Assembly: GCA_963801185.1 (NCBI GenBank)
Contig: CAWDDW010000003.1
Span: 1,364,001 to 1,428,000, forward strand
Direction of reading: 5' to 3'
Length of the DNA stretch: 64,000 nt
Source of the DNA: Palsa-601 sp963801185
GTDB taxonomy: Bacteria; Actinomycetota; Acidimicrobiia; Acidimicrobiales; Bog-793
Positions 27,301 to 35,176 of this stretch are shown one piece after another (position 1 is the first letter of the stretch; every line of letters begins with the position of its first letter). Under the pieces are notes generated by a model that worked only from the letters and a program-made list of their open reading frames with translations, had not been told where the DNA came from and ran no database searches. The translations under genes were made by a program, and so were the position numbers.

Positions 27301-28693
27301 CGTTCGCCACGAACAGGTCGCCCCCGCTCACGGCCAAGGCGTCCGGCTCGCTGAACTGGTACGACGATTCCCAGACCACCCGCACGAGCGCGCCGGTCGA
27401 GGCGTCAAGCTCGGTGACCGAGTTGCCGTAATAGTTCGCCACGAACAGGTCGCCCCCGCTTACGGCCAAGGACCACGGCAAGTCGAACTGGTACGACGAG
27501 CCCGAGATCACCCGCACCAGCGCGCCGGTCGAGGCGTCGAGCTCAGTGACGGAGTCGTTGCCGCCGTCGTTCGCCACGAACAGGTCGCTCCCGCTCACCG
27601 CCAAGGCGTCCGGCTCGCTGAACTGGTACGGGGGCCAGACCTGCACGAGCGCGCCGGTCGAGACGTCGAGCTCGGTGACCGAGTTGCCGTCGTAGTTCGC
27701 CACGAACAGGTCGCCCCCGCTCACGGCCAGGGACCACGGCAAGTCGAACTGGTAGGACGATCCCGAGACCACCCGCACGAGCGCGCCGGTCGAGGCGTTG
27801 AGCTCGGTGACCGTGCTGCTGTATCCGTTGGCCACGAACAGGTCGCTCCCGCTCACCGCCAAGGCGTCCGGCTCGCTGAACTGGTACGAGGATGCCGAGA
27901 TCACCCGCACCAGCGCCCCGGTCGAGGCGTTGAGCTCGGTGACCCAGCCACGCCAGTTGGCCACGAACAGGTCCGACCCGCTCAAGGCCAAGGCGTCCGG
28001 CCAGTAGAACTGGTACGAGGATGCCGAGATCACCCGCACGAGCGCCCCGGTCGAGGTGTCGAGCTCGGTGACCGTGCCGCCGTCGTAGTTCGCCACGAAC
28101 AGGTCGCCCCCGCTCAAGGCCAAGGCGTCCGGGCCGCTGAAGTGGTACGAGGATGCCGAGATCACCCGCACGAGCGCCCCGGTCGAGGCATCCAGCTCAG
28201 TAACTGAGTTGCCGTACCCGTTAGCGACGAACAGGTCACCGTCGTTCACGGCCAAGGCGATCGGCTCGTCGAACTGGTACGAGGATCCCGAGATGACCCG
28301 CACGAGCGCCCCCGTCGAGGCGTCGAGCTCGGTGACCGAGTCGCTGCCCTCGTTCGCCACGAACAGGTCGCCTCCGCTCACGGCCAAGGCGTCCGGCTCG
28401 TCGAACTGGTACGACGGTTCCGAGATGTCCCGAACGAGCGCCCCGGTCGAGGTGTTGAGCTCGGTGACCGAGCCCCCTCCATTCGCCACGAACAGGTCGC
28501 CCCCGCTCACGGCCAAGGCGTCCGGGGTGTTGAACCCCCACCCGAGCACTCGGACTCCCGTTGATGCCGAGGACCCTGCCAGCGCCCGAGTCGGCAAAGG
28601 CCCTCTGCCCGTCGCGAAGGCCATTGTGCCCCAAGAGCTTGTTGCGAAGGCCAGGAGCAGGGCCACAGCCACAAGAGCGAGACTCTTCTTCAT
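24335..28693 (-). CDS. Secreted protein with 14 propeller repeats and IPT/TIG domains
   Basis: 1452 residues from ATG 28693, with GGAGG about 10 bases upstream. Signal peptide MKKSLALVAVALLLAFATSS to about residue 27. Then 14 tandem repeats of about 43-44 residues with core LAVSGGDLFVAN and SVTELNASTGALVRVIS, YVTN/NHL-like; fourteen blades would make two seven-bladed beta-propellers. After these come IPT/TIG domains (VTGLSPSSGPAAGGSIVNIS; VSDVSPDFTAAGSAS), an Ig-like anchor segment, and a Cys-containing beta-rich end. No LPXTG or transmembrane anchor is seen, so probably exported and free or non-covalently bound. Adhesion or ligand binding is inferred. Confidence 0.8.
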   Translation of the reverse strand: MKKSLALVAVALLLAFATSSWGTMAFATGRGPLPTRALAGSSASTGVRVLGWGFNTPDALAVSGGDLFVANGGGSVTELNTSTGALVRDISEPSYQFDEPDALAVSGGDLFVANEGSDSVTELDASTGALVRVISGSSYQFDEPIALAVNDGDLFVANGYGNSVTELDASTGALVRVISASSYHFSGPDALALSGGDLFVANYDGGTVTELDTSTGALVRVISASSYQFYWPDALALSGSDLFVANWRGWVTELNASTGALVRVISASSYQFSEPDALAVSGSDLFVANGYSSTVTELNASTGALVRVVSGSSYQFDLPWSLAVSGGDLFVANYDGNSVTELDVSTGALVQVWPPYQFSEPDALAVSGSDLFVANDGGNDSVTELDASTGALVRVISGSSYQFDLPWSLAVSGGDLFVANYYGNSVTELDASTGALVRVVWESSYQFSEPDALAVSGGDLFVANAYSNTVTELNTSTGALVRVISDPSYQFDEPDVLAVSGGDLFVANGGGSVTELNTSTGALVRVISGSSYQFDGPWALAVSGGDLFVANYDSNTVTELNTSTGALVRVISGSSYDFDGPDALAVSGGDLFVANKGGNSVTELNASTGALVRVISGSSYQFGEPDALAVSGGDLFVANVASDTVTEFPATTISPPTVTGLSPSSGPAAGGSIVNISGSGFTGATAVHFGKVSASFVVESRSLVSALAPPGAGTVNVTVTNPGGRSVAGPSDKFTYVSGSTVVLTGLTRTSGPTDGGMWETITGVNLQHVKSFLFGTRSVTPYSPGCPSTSCTIVIPSQSKPRTVSISATTTGGTTVGSSLHFTYGTPKVGLSRTSMSFSGHVSTLSAPKYVTITNIGTSLLPLLGVRLASAGTGTGYEAYGIVESSGILSPDQNACQGVVLAPGQTCTVGVALDTEILKTTRSATLEVFDGHSVERGSVALTGSAAGPTIARVTSLPNVGDPEVAITGVGFGEGFPSTSLGVPSSTGDVEIADTTADWVAGDPSNTNCQVTVQSWSNTSIALTADVNNLLSPCSLHDGDTIEVTVDNNESKPSSTSGAHPTTVVAASGVTPSVSDVSPDFTAAGSASTTAVTISGSGFVDTADIAAVLFGSQAASGFSANSAGTQITIPASGVPVETTAEGVSVTVVTTGGMASAPPLACDTALEYFAYCPASFFYLAEQPFVATLDGALGVGLHVGTESVGVDLETTAGSVTASRSIQPIEYDTTKMACGGAPQISGEASVMVSGSLDATVSGSFGVASNDLLPSAALAQGTIDISSGSLQVAVKGSVSGQEYVPLIGIPCGIALYAVITGSGSLSDTWGITFHNLDASLAGGEVNGQSVSGSALGVTGITCDGVALTAQSPPGAITNCVNVLPNQLALTASVTVSLWVQDGPDYAHVGLGPEFSFTYTATGTSGCADVAVEGALFQKYTIRYTSPSWQFYKSGSSPPGC
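26745..28555 (-). repeat. Tandem array of 14 coding repeats, about 132 bp period
   Basis: Fourteen consecutive units encode the LAVSGGDLFVAN-type blades of the secreted protein. Units are highly similar at DNA level, and pairs such as 7 and 9 (DLPWSLAVSGGDLFVANY) share variants, pointing to recent duplication or homogenisation. The last unit is truncated before the first IPT domain. Confidence 0.85.
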
Positions 28694-29230
28694 GACGGAG
28701 GACCTCCAGCAAGGATGGCTACTCGGCCGTCGATCGCTTGCGTTCGTTCGTCTTCTCCGACGGCGCTGACTCGCCTCAGGGTGACCCGCGCGATACCCGC
28801 AAACGTGAGCGACCCGTCTCGCTCGCGTCCAAACGAACTCACACTTCACCCTGGACCCTGACCGACCGGACGAACAGGGTCGAAAGTCCCGAGCCGGGCC
28901 GCTGCTCTGCCGGCCGCGATCTGGCCACGCGACGCGGAGGAACGTTAGGGAATCACTGAGTCCTGACGAGCACGAAGCCGCAGCCCAACCTCGCTACTTG
29001 GCCGGCGTCGAGCGGGCTCTTGCCCAGATAGTCACGGAAGATCACCTCGTTGTTGCGGGACCAGTCGGAGCCGGCGGATCTCACCGCCATCGTCGAAGAG
29101 TCGATGAGGCTCGGCTGCAGTGACGCAGCGAAGTGGTGAACGGATCGACCACCTTGCGATCGGCGGGTTCCCGACGGCAGCGAAGGAGTACGATCCGCGC
29201 TGCGTCTGTCTCGGTAGCAGACTGGGTGGT
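28694..29230. other. Intergenic region between the two passenger genes, with a possible gene remnant
   Basis: Holds the upstream regions of the secreted repeat protein (minus) and the TIR gene (plus). On the minus strand an open frame of roughly 60 codons ends at TGA 28953, reading SRNNEVIFRDYLGKSPLDAG and then QVARLGCGFVLVRTQ. It has protein-like composition but no start or recognised family, so it may be the tail of a gene lost during assembly of the element. Nothing else is seen. Confidence 0.3.
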
Positions 29231-31410
29231 GTGACGCCCTCAGAGAACCGCCTGCTTGCCGTACTCGATTCCAGCCAGCAGCGCGCTATCGATCTGCTGG
29301 CCGCCACCTACCGTGACCGAGGACACTGGCCGCCCTGGCAGTTTCTGGAACAGTCCATTGAGAAAGAGGGATCGGACCCGTTCGGTGTCATCGAGAGCCT
29401 GCCTCACGTGGGAGCTAAAGCGGCATCTACGGGCTGACTTACGGCCTCGTGTGGACACAGGGGTCCTTCGGCTCGCTGTACCAGCCCCGCGACCCGATCG
29501 GCCTGACCGTCGTCGGCTGGCATCGAGCCCGCGCGGAGGACGTCGTACATCTGTTCCTTGGCGTTCTCCAGCTCGCGGTGAGGAAGATCAGAGACTTCAC
29601 ACCGGATCCCGATCAGGTCGTGGAAATCCTGCTCACGCACTCGGAGGTCGAGGGTGCGCTTCGTGAGCACTTCGGAGGGGCGCTCCCGCTGAGCGGGCCG
29701 CAGCTCTACGAACTCTTGAACCACGAGCCGGCGATGTGGTCAGGCTCCCACGGACTGACAGCAGAAGGTGAGTGGCGTTGGGAGTTGTCGAGGTGGCTGA
29801 AGCGCTACGAGTACATCACAACTATCGAGGGGTACGTCGATGCGATCACGGCGTTCGCCGAGGAGCGATCGCAAGCCGCGGGTCAACTGGTGCCGGGTCT
29901 TGTACTGCGCCCTGACACGTCGGAGTTGAATTATGAGTACGACCTTGGGGACGGGCTACAGCTCTCGGTGCCCGCCGACGGGCACGCCGGCCAGCGCCCA
30001 AAGCTCTTCCTCTCCTGGGGACGTCCCGCGAGTAAGCGGATCGCGAGGGCTCTCGAACCGATCTTGGAGTCGAATTTGCCGGGCGTCGAGGTCTTCTTCT
30101 CACCGCGGAGTATCGAGCCCGGTGATGATCCGATGGTGCGACTGTTCGACGAGAGCCTGTTGCGTTCCAACGCGCTCGTCGTCGTGCTCACCGAGGAGGG
30201 AGCCGGTAGCCCGTACGTGATCTGGGAGACGGCTGCGGCCTGGGCACTGAGCGCACTCGTGATTCCGATGTTCGTCGACATCGAGCCGAACCAGGTTCCC
30301 GGTCCGTTGGCTACCAAGGTCCAGGGCATACAGCTTCGGGACCGAGAGGACCTCGTCCGAGCCTTGACTCGCCTCCGACGTCGGTTTGACGTCGAGGGAC
30401 CTGCGGAGCTTTCCGACGACGAGTGGGACTCCCTGCAAACAGCGCTCGGACCGCGAGCATCGTCACCCCACCCGGAGTCGCAGGTCGAGCAGACGAACGG
30501 TCGTCCCGGACAGGCGACTCCGTTGGAGTCATCGCCAGTGCCGCAACCCGGATGGCCCCGAAGCGAGCTTGTTGTGTACTACTGCGGTCCGACCAGCTGG
30601 TGTCAATGGAGCGGACCCGAATTGCCGGATCTAACCCTTCGTGTTGCGGTTGCCCTGCCTGCTGCGATCGAACAACCCTTCCAGAATGCCGTCAGCCTCC
30701 TGCACGGAGAACGACGCGAGGTCGCAGTCCTCACAGCACTCGCCCGGTCTCCGGTCAACCGCTGGCTGACAGCCCAGAAGGAGGTCTGGGGCTGGCACGA
30801 CGAGCCGGAGTGGCACGCCTACGGCAACAGCTACCCCGACCTGTCGGAGTATAGGTTCGTCCCCTCCTGGAGCAACACCCCTCGTCATCCCCTGCAAGCT
30901 CGGCTGAGTGTGGCGACGGGCGTTCCCCGAGGCGCCCTTGAACTTCCAGGAGTGCACATCGCCCTCGACGTGATGTTCCAGCTTCTTGAGTTGGATGAGC
31001 ATCGCCGACCGTCCGGCATTCGACATCAGACGACACCGGCTCCGGTGCCAGCGGCATTCGGGCTCGGTGACGTGGCTGACACTCTCCTCGTTGTCCTTTC
31101 GATTGGAGATCTCGCCGTCGAGTTGTCAGGACAGTTGCTGCCCCACGCCTACTCGACAGGTGAGGTAGCGATATGGGTGCAGCCTCGCGGTGTCGAGTTG
31201 CAGCGGGTTGTACACCTGGAAGGCATCAAGCGCCTCGCAGGCGCAGCAGATGCTTCTTGTGGGCTAACGGCTGCATCGTGGCCTCTGGGCGTTGGTGGCG
31301 GTCCTGACGATCCACGCCAGTTCATCGTCGACATGCTTCTTGATTACCTTGAGCGGTCCGGCTACCGGCAGTTGGAGGGCCGGCTCGACAGCTTCCGTCA
31401 CCACTCGTAG
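29231..31410 (+). CDS. TIR-domain protein, candidate defence NADase, with frameshift near the 5' end
   Basis: About 725 residues if repaired. An N-terminal part from GTG 29231 (TPSENRLLAVLDSSQQRAID, WPPWQFLEQSIEKEG) meets the main frame after a slip between 29411 and 29419, resuming at GIYGLTYGLVWTQG. The central TIR domain has KLFLSWGRPASKR, VEVFFSPRSIEPGDD and ALVVVLTEEGAGSPYVIWET, where the Glu in WETAAAW fits the NAD-cleaving residue of TIR enzymes. The last 300 residues (VVYYCGPTSWCQWSGPELPD onward) are unrecognised and could sense a trigger. TIR NADases commonly act in phage defence; that role is inferred here. Confidence 0.65.
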
Positions 31411-31880
31411 ACGGATCCGTATGGCGATTCGGGCTTCGGTGGTCCGTACAGAGGCGGAGGATCCTCGGATCCCACCGTGCGGCGGTCTGTATCGGTCAAG
31501 TCCGGCCGAATGGTGTATGACGACCACCACACCAACTCCTTGGTCGGTGTTTGCGAGCACGGCGGTTCCTTTCATCGGTAGTAGGTCGATCCGCGCATGT
31601 AGAAGTGCCGTGGGTGCGGTCTTGTTGTTCCTTCTTCGGGGAGGCGCTGAGCGTCAAGGCCGTCGGACAGGATCGACTCGACACTTCGATAGGACAACTC
31701 TGCCGTTCCCGACCTCGGGTGCCTCCAACACGAGAACCCGAGGGGTCACTGCTCGGCGTCAACGATTTCGTCGTCTGGGTCGAGCGTACGACCGTGTCCC
31801 GAGGCAGCGAGAGAGACCCCCTTAGGCCCATCTACTACCTCGCCTCCCTGTGATACCGGTCCGCCTCGGTCTACTTCACT
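31411..31880. other. Gene-free stretch between the TIR gene and the insertion sequence
   Basis: 470 bases without a convincing gene. Short frames on both strands lack starts, ribosome sites and recognisable motifs. The base composition stays GC-rich. It ends directly at the inner IS end. No terminator was identified. Confidence 0.4.
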
Positions 31881-31884
31881 GGCG

Positions 31885-33192
31885 CTACGCGAATGAGTGG
31901 GGAGGACTCGTCCGGATCCTCGGTGGTGAGGGACGCCGCGGCCAGCTGACACCGCCGGTGTGGAGCAACACCCTGAGTCGGTAGTGGCTGAAGGTTCGAA
32001 AGCCGTTCCCGGCCCGCTTCACCTTCTTCACACAGAGGTTCATCGCTTCGGTCGGTCCGTTCGAGGCGCCGGTGCGGTGGTGGTTCAAGATCTCCTCGCG
32101 CCATCGCTTGAGGGTGTGACCGAGCGAGCGGATCTCGGCCACCTCGTCCTCGAGACAGCCGGCGATCGCCTTGTCGAGAAGGAGGGCAGCGGTCTCGAGA
32201 TCGTCGGTGAGATAGACGTCGCGGACCGACTCCTTCGCGAGCCAGGCACCGAGGAGCTCGTCGTTCGGGTCGCCCATCCTGAGGCCGAGCATCATCCGGT
32301 CGTGGCCTTTCTCGTCGAGGCGCTCGGCCCCCGACAAGAGCAGCTTCCGGATCTTGTAGAGCGGATCGCCTTTCCTGCCGCGGTGCCCGGTCAGCTCGTT
32401 CTGGACCCGTCGTCGCACCTTGTCGACACAGCGGTTGGCGACCCGGACGACATGGAACGGATCGGCGACCCGCACGACATGGTCAAGGTGCGGGCTGAGC
32501 CCCGCCCGGTAGCTCTCGGCCAGGTCGGTCGCGACGACGCCGATGCCACCGAGCCACGCCGGATCGGCTCCGGCACACCATCTCCGCAGGTCAGCGGCAG
32601 TGTTCCCCTGCAAGATGTCGATCACCTTGTGACGCTCGAGATCGACGAGGCCAGTCGCGTACAGCGTGCGGTGCGTGCGGTTCGCCTTCAAGAAGGAGGT
32701 CTCGTCGACACCGAGCGAGGAGACCTCGCCGACGCGGTCCGGGTCGTCGACAAGGGGACGGCCGTGCCGCTCGACGGCCGACATCACGGTCCACCAGCAG
32801 ACCCCGAGCTCGTCGGCGAGCCCGCTCACGGGCCGTGCGAGCTCACCGACCTGGCGACAGGCCTCCTCGCCGACGCGTACGGTGAGCACGGCCCGCTCCG
32901 GTACGTGCTCGGAGGTCTCGGTCCAGGTGCGCGTCGGGCACTCGCGCATCCCACAGCGCCAGCGGCGCTTCGACCACACAAGGCGCGTCGGGCGACCGAA
33001 GCAGGCGAGATCCCGGATCTCGAGGCGCATGCGGTCGTGCGCTTCGGCCTTCACACCACATGCTGTGCACCACGCCGCGACGTCGAGCGTCTCGATCGAG
33101 ATGACGACTTCCGACTCGGTCTCGTGCACACCAGTGATGCGGAAGCCGCGCAGTCCAAGGATCGCTTCCGCGAAGCCAGTACCGTCGTGCAT
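31885..33192 (-). CDS. ISL3-family transposase
   Basis: 435-residue DDE transposase, apparently intact. N-terminal zinc-binding region CTACGVKAEAHD with CGMRECPTR, helix-turn-helix region, then the catalytic triad: first Asp in SSLGVDETSFLKANR, second in GVVATDLAESYRAG, Glu in GPTEAMNLCVKKVKRAGNGF. It should cut at the GGxxCT ends and produce 8-bp target duplications. ATG 33192 is about 90 bases inside the right end. Confidence 0.93.
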   Translation of the reverse strand: MHDGTGFAEAILGLRGFRITGVHETESEVVISIETLDVAAWCTACGVKAEAHDRMRLEIRDLACFGRPTRLVWSKRRWRCGMRECPTRTWTETSEHVPERAVLTVRVGEEACRQVGELARPVSGLADELGVCWWTVMSAVERHGRPLVDDPDRVGEVSSLGVDETSFLKANRTHRTLYATGLVDLERHKVIDILQGNTAADLRRWCAGADPAWLGGIGVVATDLAESYRAGLSPHLDHVVRVADPFHVVRVANRCVDKVRRRVQNELTGHRGRKGDPLYKIRKLLLSGAERLDEKGHDRMMLGLRMGDPNDELLGAWLAKESVRDVYLTDDLETAALLLDKAIAGCLEDEVAEIRSLGHTLKRWREEILNHHRTGASNGPTEAMNLCVKKVKRAGNGFRTFSHYRLRVLLHTGGVSWPRRPSPPRIRTSPPHSFA

Positions 33193-33281
33193 GTCAGAGG
33201 TCCCTCCCGTTGATGTCGTCGAACAACAGCAACGATGGCGGGGCCTCTGGCCGCGTTGGTGGATGGTCGGTTAGCTCACGA

Positions 33282-33304
33282 TCCCCACTTCAACGCGAAG
33301 CGCC
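33282..33304. repeat. Right terminal inverted repeat shared by the IS and the larger element
   Basis: Read inward it begins GGCGCTTCGCGTTG and ends AAGTGGGGA. It matches the distant outer end (24122) at 19 of 23 positions and the nearer inner end (31881) at 18 of 23. Confidence 0.88.
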
Positions 33305-33312
33305 ATCAATGC
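33305..33312. repeat. 8-bp target-site duplication, right copy
   Basis: ATCAATGC, identical to 24114-24121, immediately outside the right inverted repeat and in frame with the transketolase remainder. Confidence 0.9.
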
Positions 33313-33840
33313 CCCGCTGACGTGGCGCTCTTCGACACGTTGCCGGGATGGACGGTGCACGTCGCAGGGCATGCAGCCGAGGTGGACCAGCTCCTGCGCT
33401 CTGCGGTGGCCTCGAGCGGCAACGTGTACATCCGACTCTCCGACCGGTCCAACGCCCGCCCGGCCCTATCAGGCTCAGAGGTCTTGCGGCGCGGCAGCGA
33501 CGGCGCTCCGCTCGTGCTGGCGGTCGGCCCTCTGCTCGACAACGTCGTCGACGCGACCTCGGGCCTCGACGTGACCATCTGCCACCTGACCAGGATCCGG
33601 CCCTTTCCAGACGAGCTCGTGGCGTCCATCGCGGCCGGAGACATCGTGCTCGTAGAGCCATACCTTGCCGGCACCTCAGCAGCACAGGTGGCCCGGGCAT
33701 TCCGCGCCAGTCCGCACCGGCTGTTGTGCCTCGGCGTCTCGAATCCCGAGCTCCATCGCTACGGCTCGCCTGGCGAGCACGAGCGGGCCCATGGGCTCGA
33801 TCCCGCGGGAATCCGCCGCTCCCTGGCAGGATTCTTATAG
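33305..33840 (+). pseudogene. Transketolase C-terminal subunit, 3' fragment
   Basis: Remaining 177 codons of the gene interrupted at 24121. PADVALFDTLPGWTVHVAGH, NVYIRLSDRSNARP, LDVTICHLTRIRPFPDELVA and VLVEPYLAGTSAAQVARAF are the usual pyrimidine and C-terminal transketolase domains. It has no start of its own at the break. No further mutation is visible, implying a recent insertion. Confidence 0.9.
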
Positions 33841-33979
33841 CTGCCTGGGAGTTCGACGAAGCGGGACCCTCTGAGGTGATCAGGTCTGCCGGGGCCAAGT
33901 AGCCTTTCGCCGTTACGCTCGCAGATGAGGCGCCGCCCTGTCGCGGCGCCCGACGACAGCCCATAGGGAGCTCAACGAG

Positions 33980-35176
33980 ATGGCAAGCAGCGGGAGCGGG
34001 AACCGTTCGGGTAGTGGGAACCGTTCGGGTAGTGGGAACCGCTCAGGCAGCGGCGGCCGTTCCGGCAGTGGGAACCGCAGGCCAAGCCCGGCTCAAGGTT
34101 CGAGCAGCAGCGGCGGCGGCAAGGCACTTGCAGCTGATCGCGCGCGTGAGCGCGCGCAGCAACTGCAAGCGGGCGGCGGACGACAGGGTGGCCGCGGGGG
34201 AAAGGGCCGGCCGCCGGCGAGGGGCCGCGCGCCGCAAAGGCGGCAGGGGCGATCGACGGCGATGAACGCCGGCATCTTCGGCGGAGTGTTCGTAGTGCTC
34301 GCGGTGGTCGTCATCGTGCTTATCTCCATGACCGGTGGCAGCTCGAAAGGTCCGGACCCTTACATCGCGCCATTCCCGATAAAGGCGAACATCCTGCAGG
34401 CCGTAGAGAACGTGTCCCCCTCCCTGCTTGCACAGGCGGGCGAGGGCCCCCCCGGCGTCGTCTCGAGCGTCGGCCCGGTGGGATCGGGCGCGGGCATCAT
34501 CCCGCTCACGGGGCCGCCGCTCACGTCCAACGGCCTGCCCATGGTCGTATACCTGGGCTCTGAGTACTGCCCCTTCTGTGCCGCCACCCGCTGGCCGCTC
34601 ACGATCGCGCTCAGCAAGTTCGGCAAGTTCACCGGCCTGGAGCAGACCGCGTCTTCCCCGCTCGACTCGTACGCGAACACCCACACGCTCACGTACTCGA
34701 AGGCCACTTATACAAGTCAGTTCCTCGTGTTCAACGCCACAGAGCAGCTGAGCAACCACTGCGTTCCGAGCTCCGTGATCCCCGACCCGAATGGCAGCAC
34801 GCCTCCGTACGTCTGCAACAACGACGACTACTACCCCGTGAAAACGCCCGACAAACAGGTGTCCTCGCTGGTCGACAAGTACGACACGTCCAAGTACTTC
34901 GGTCAGCTCGACTCCCAGGGCGCCGGCATCCCCTTCATCGACTTCGGCGGCAAGTACGCCGAGTCCGGTGCCCTCTATGACCCAACGCTCCTGCAGGGTG
35001 CGAACTGGGACAGCATCGTCGCTGCCTTCGCGGTGCCGAACCAGGGGATCGGACAGGCCATCCTGGCGACCGCCAACCGCTACACGGCCATACTTTGCGA
35101 GATGACCAACGGCAAGCCCGGTAGCGTCTGCAACGCCAGCTACGTGAAGACTGCGGAGAAGGCGCTCAAGCCATGA
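33980..35176 (+). CDS. DUF929 (thioredoxin-like) membrane-anchored protein
   Basis: 398 residues. A cytoplasmic tail of GSGNRS repeats and Gly/Arg-rich sequence (1-95), one transmembrane helix (IFGGVFVVLAVVVIVLISM, about 98-116), then an extracytoplasmic thioredoxin-like domain with the CxxC site LGSEYCPFCAATRWP and more cysteines (NHCVPS, YVCNND). It is coupled (ATGA) to a VKOR gene, so the pair probably makes and recycles disulfides outside the membrane. A 13-codon frame starting at ATG 33925, right after TTACGCT, precedes it and may be a leader. Confidence 0.8.
   Translation: MASSGSGNRSGSGNRSGSGNRSGSGGRSGSGNRRPSPAQGSSSSGGGKALAADRARERAQQLQAGGGRQGGRGGKGRPPARGRAPQRRQGRSTAMNAGIFGGVFVVLAVVVIVLISMTGGSSKGPDPYIAPFPIKANILQAVENVSPSLLAQAGEGPPGVVSSVGPVGSGAGIIPLTGPPLTSNGLPMVVYLGSEYCPFCAATRWPLTIALSKFGKFTGLEQTASSPLDSYANTHTLTYSKATYTSQFLVFNATEQLSNHCVPSSVIPDPNGSTPPYVCNNDDYYPVKTPDKQVSSLVDKYDTSKYFGQLDSQGAGIPFIDFGGKYAESGALYDPTLLQGANWDSIVAAFAVPNQGIGQAILATANRYTAILCEMTNGKPGSVCNASYVKTAEKALKP
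33989..34078 (+). repeat. 18-bp tandem coding repeats (GSGNRS)
   Basis: Four to five imperfect copies of an 18-base unit (GGGAACCGTTCGGGTAGT) encode the Gly-Ser-Gly-Asn-Arg-Ser tail at the start of the DUF929 protein. Copy number is likely to vary between strains. Confidence 0.8.

Larger units (their letters stand above)
24122..33304. mobile_element. 9.18-kb ISL3-type element with passenger genes
   Basis: The element is bounded by imperfect 23-base terminal inverted repeats (24122-24144 and 33282-33304, 19 of 23 identical) and an 8-bp duplication of ATCAATGC. It contains one complete insertion sequence at its right end (31881-33304) and, to its left, a secreted repeat protein, a TIR-domain gene and fragments. 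The inner IS end (31881-31903) is not flanked by a copy of ATCAATGC: the eight bases before it are ACTTCACT. The whole unit therefore moved as one. It disrupts the transketolase C-terminal subunit gene. Confidence 0.88.
31881..33304. mobile_element. Complete ISL3-family insertion sequence
   Basis: 1424 bp bounded by inverted repeats 31881-31903 and 33282-33304 (18 of 23 positions identical), both opening GGCGCT and closing GTGGGGA. It has a single full-length transposase on the minus strand whose stop codon lies within the left repeat. It forms the right end of the larger element. Confidence 0.88.

Noticed and set aside
26745..28555. Regular DNA repeats considered as a CRISPR array
   Set aside because: Period of about 132 bp with no spacers, continuous reading frame and coding-type variation; these are protein blades.
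31873..31880. Independent insertion of the 1.4-kb IS within the cargo
   Set aside because: ACTTCACT before its inner end is not repeated after its right end, where ATCAATGC lies; the duplication instead matches the outer left end.
31960..33213. 417-residue plus-strand frame over the transposase
   Set aside because: Antisense shadow of a transposase with intact DDE residues; no motifs of its own.
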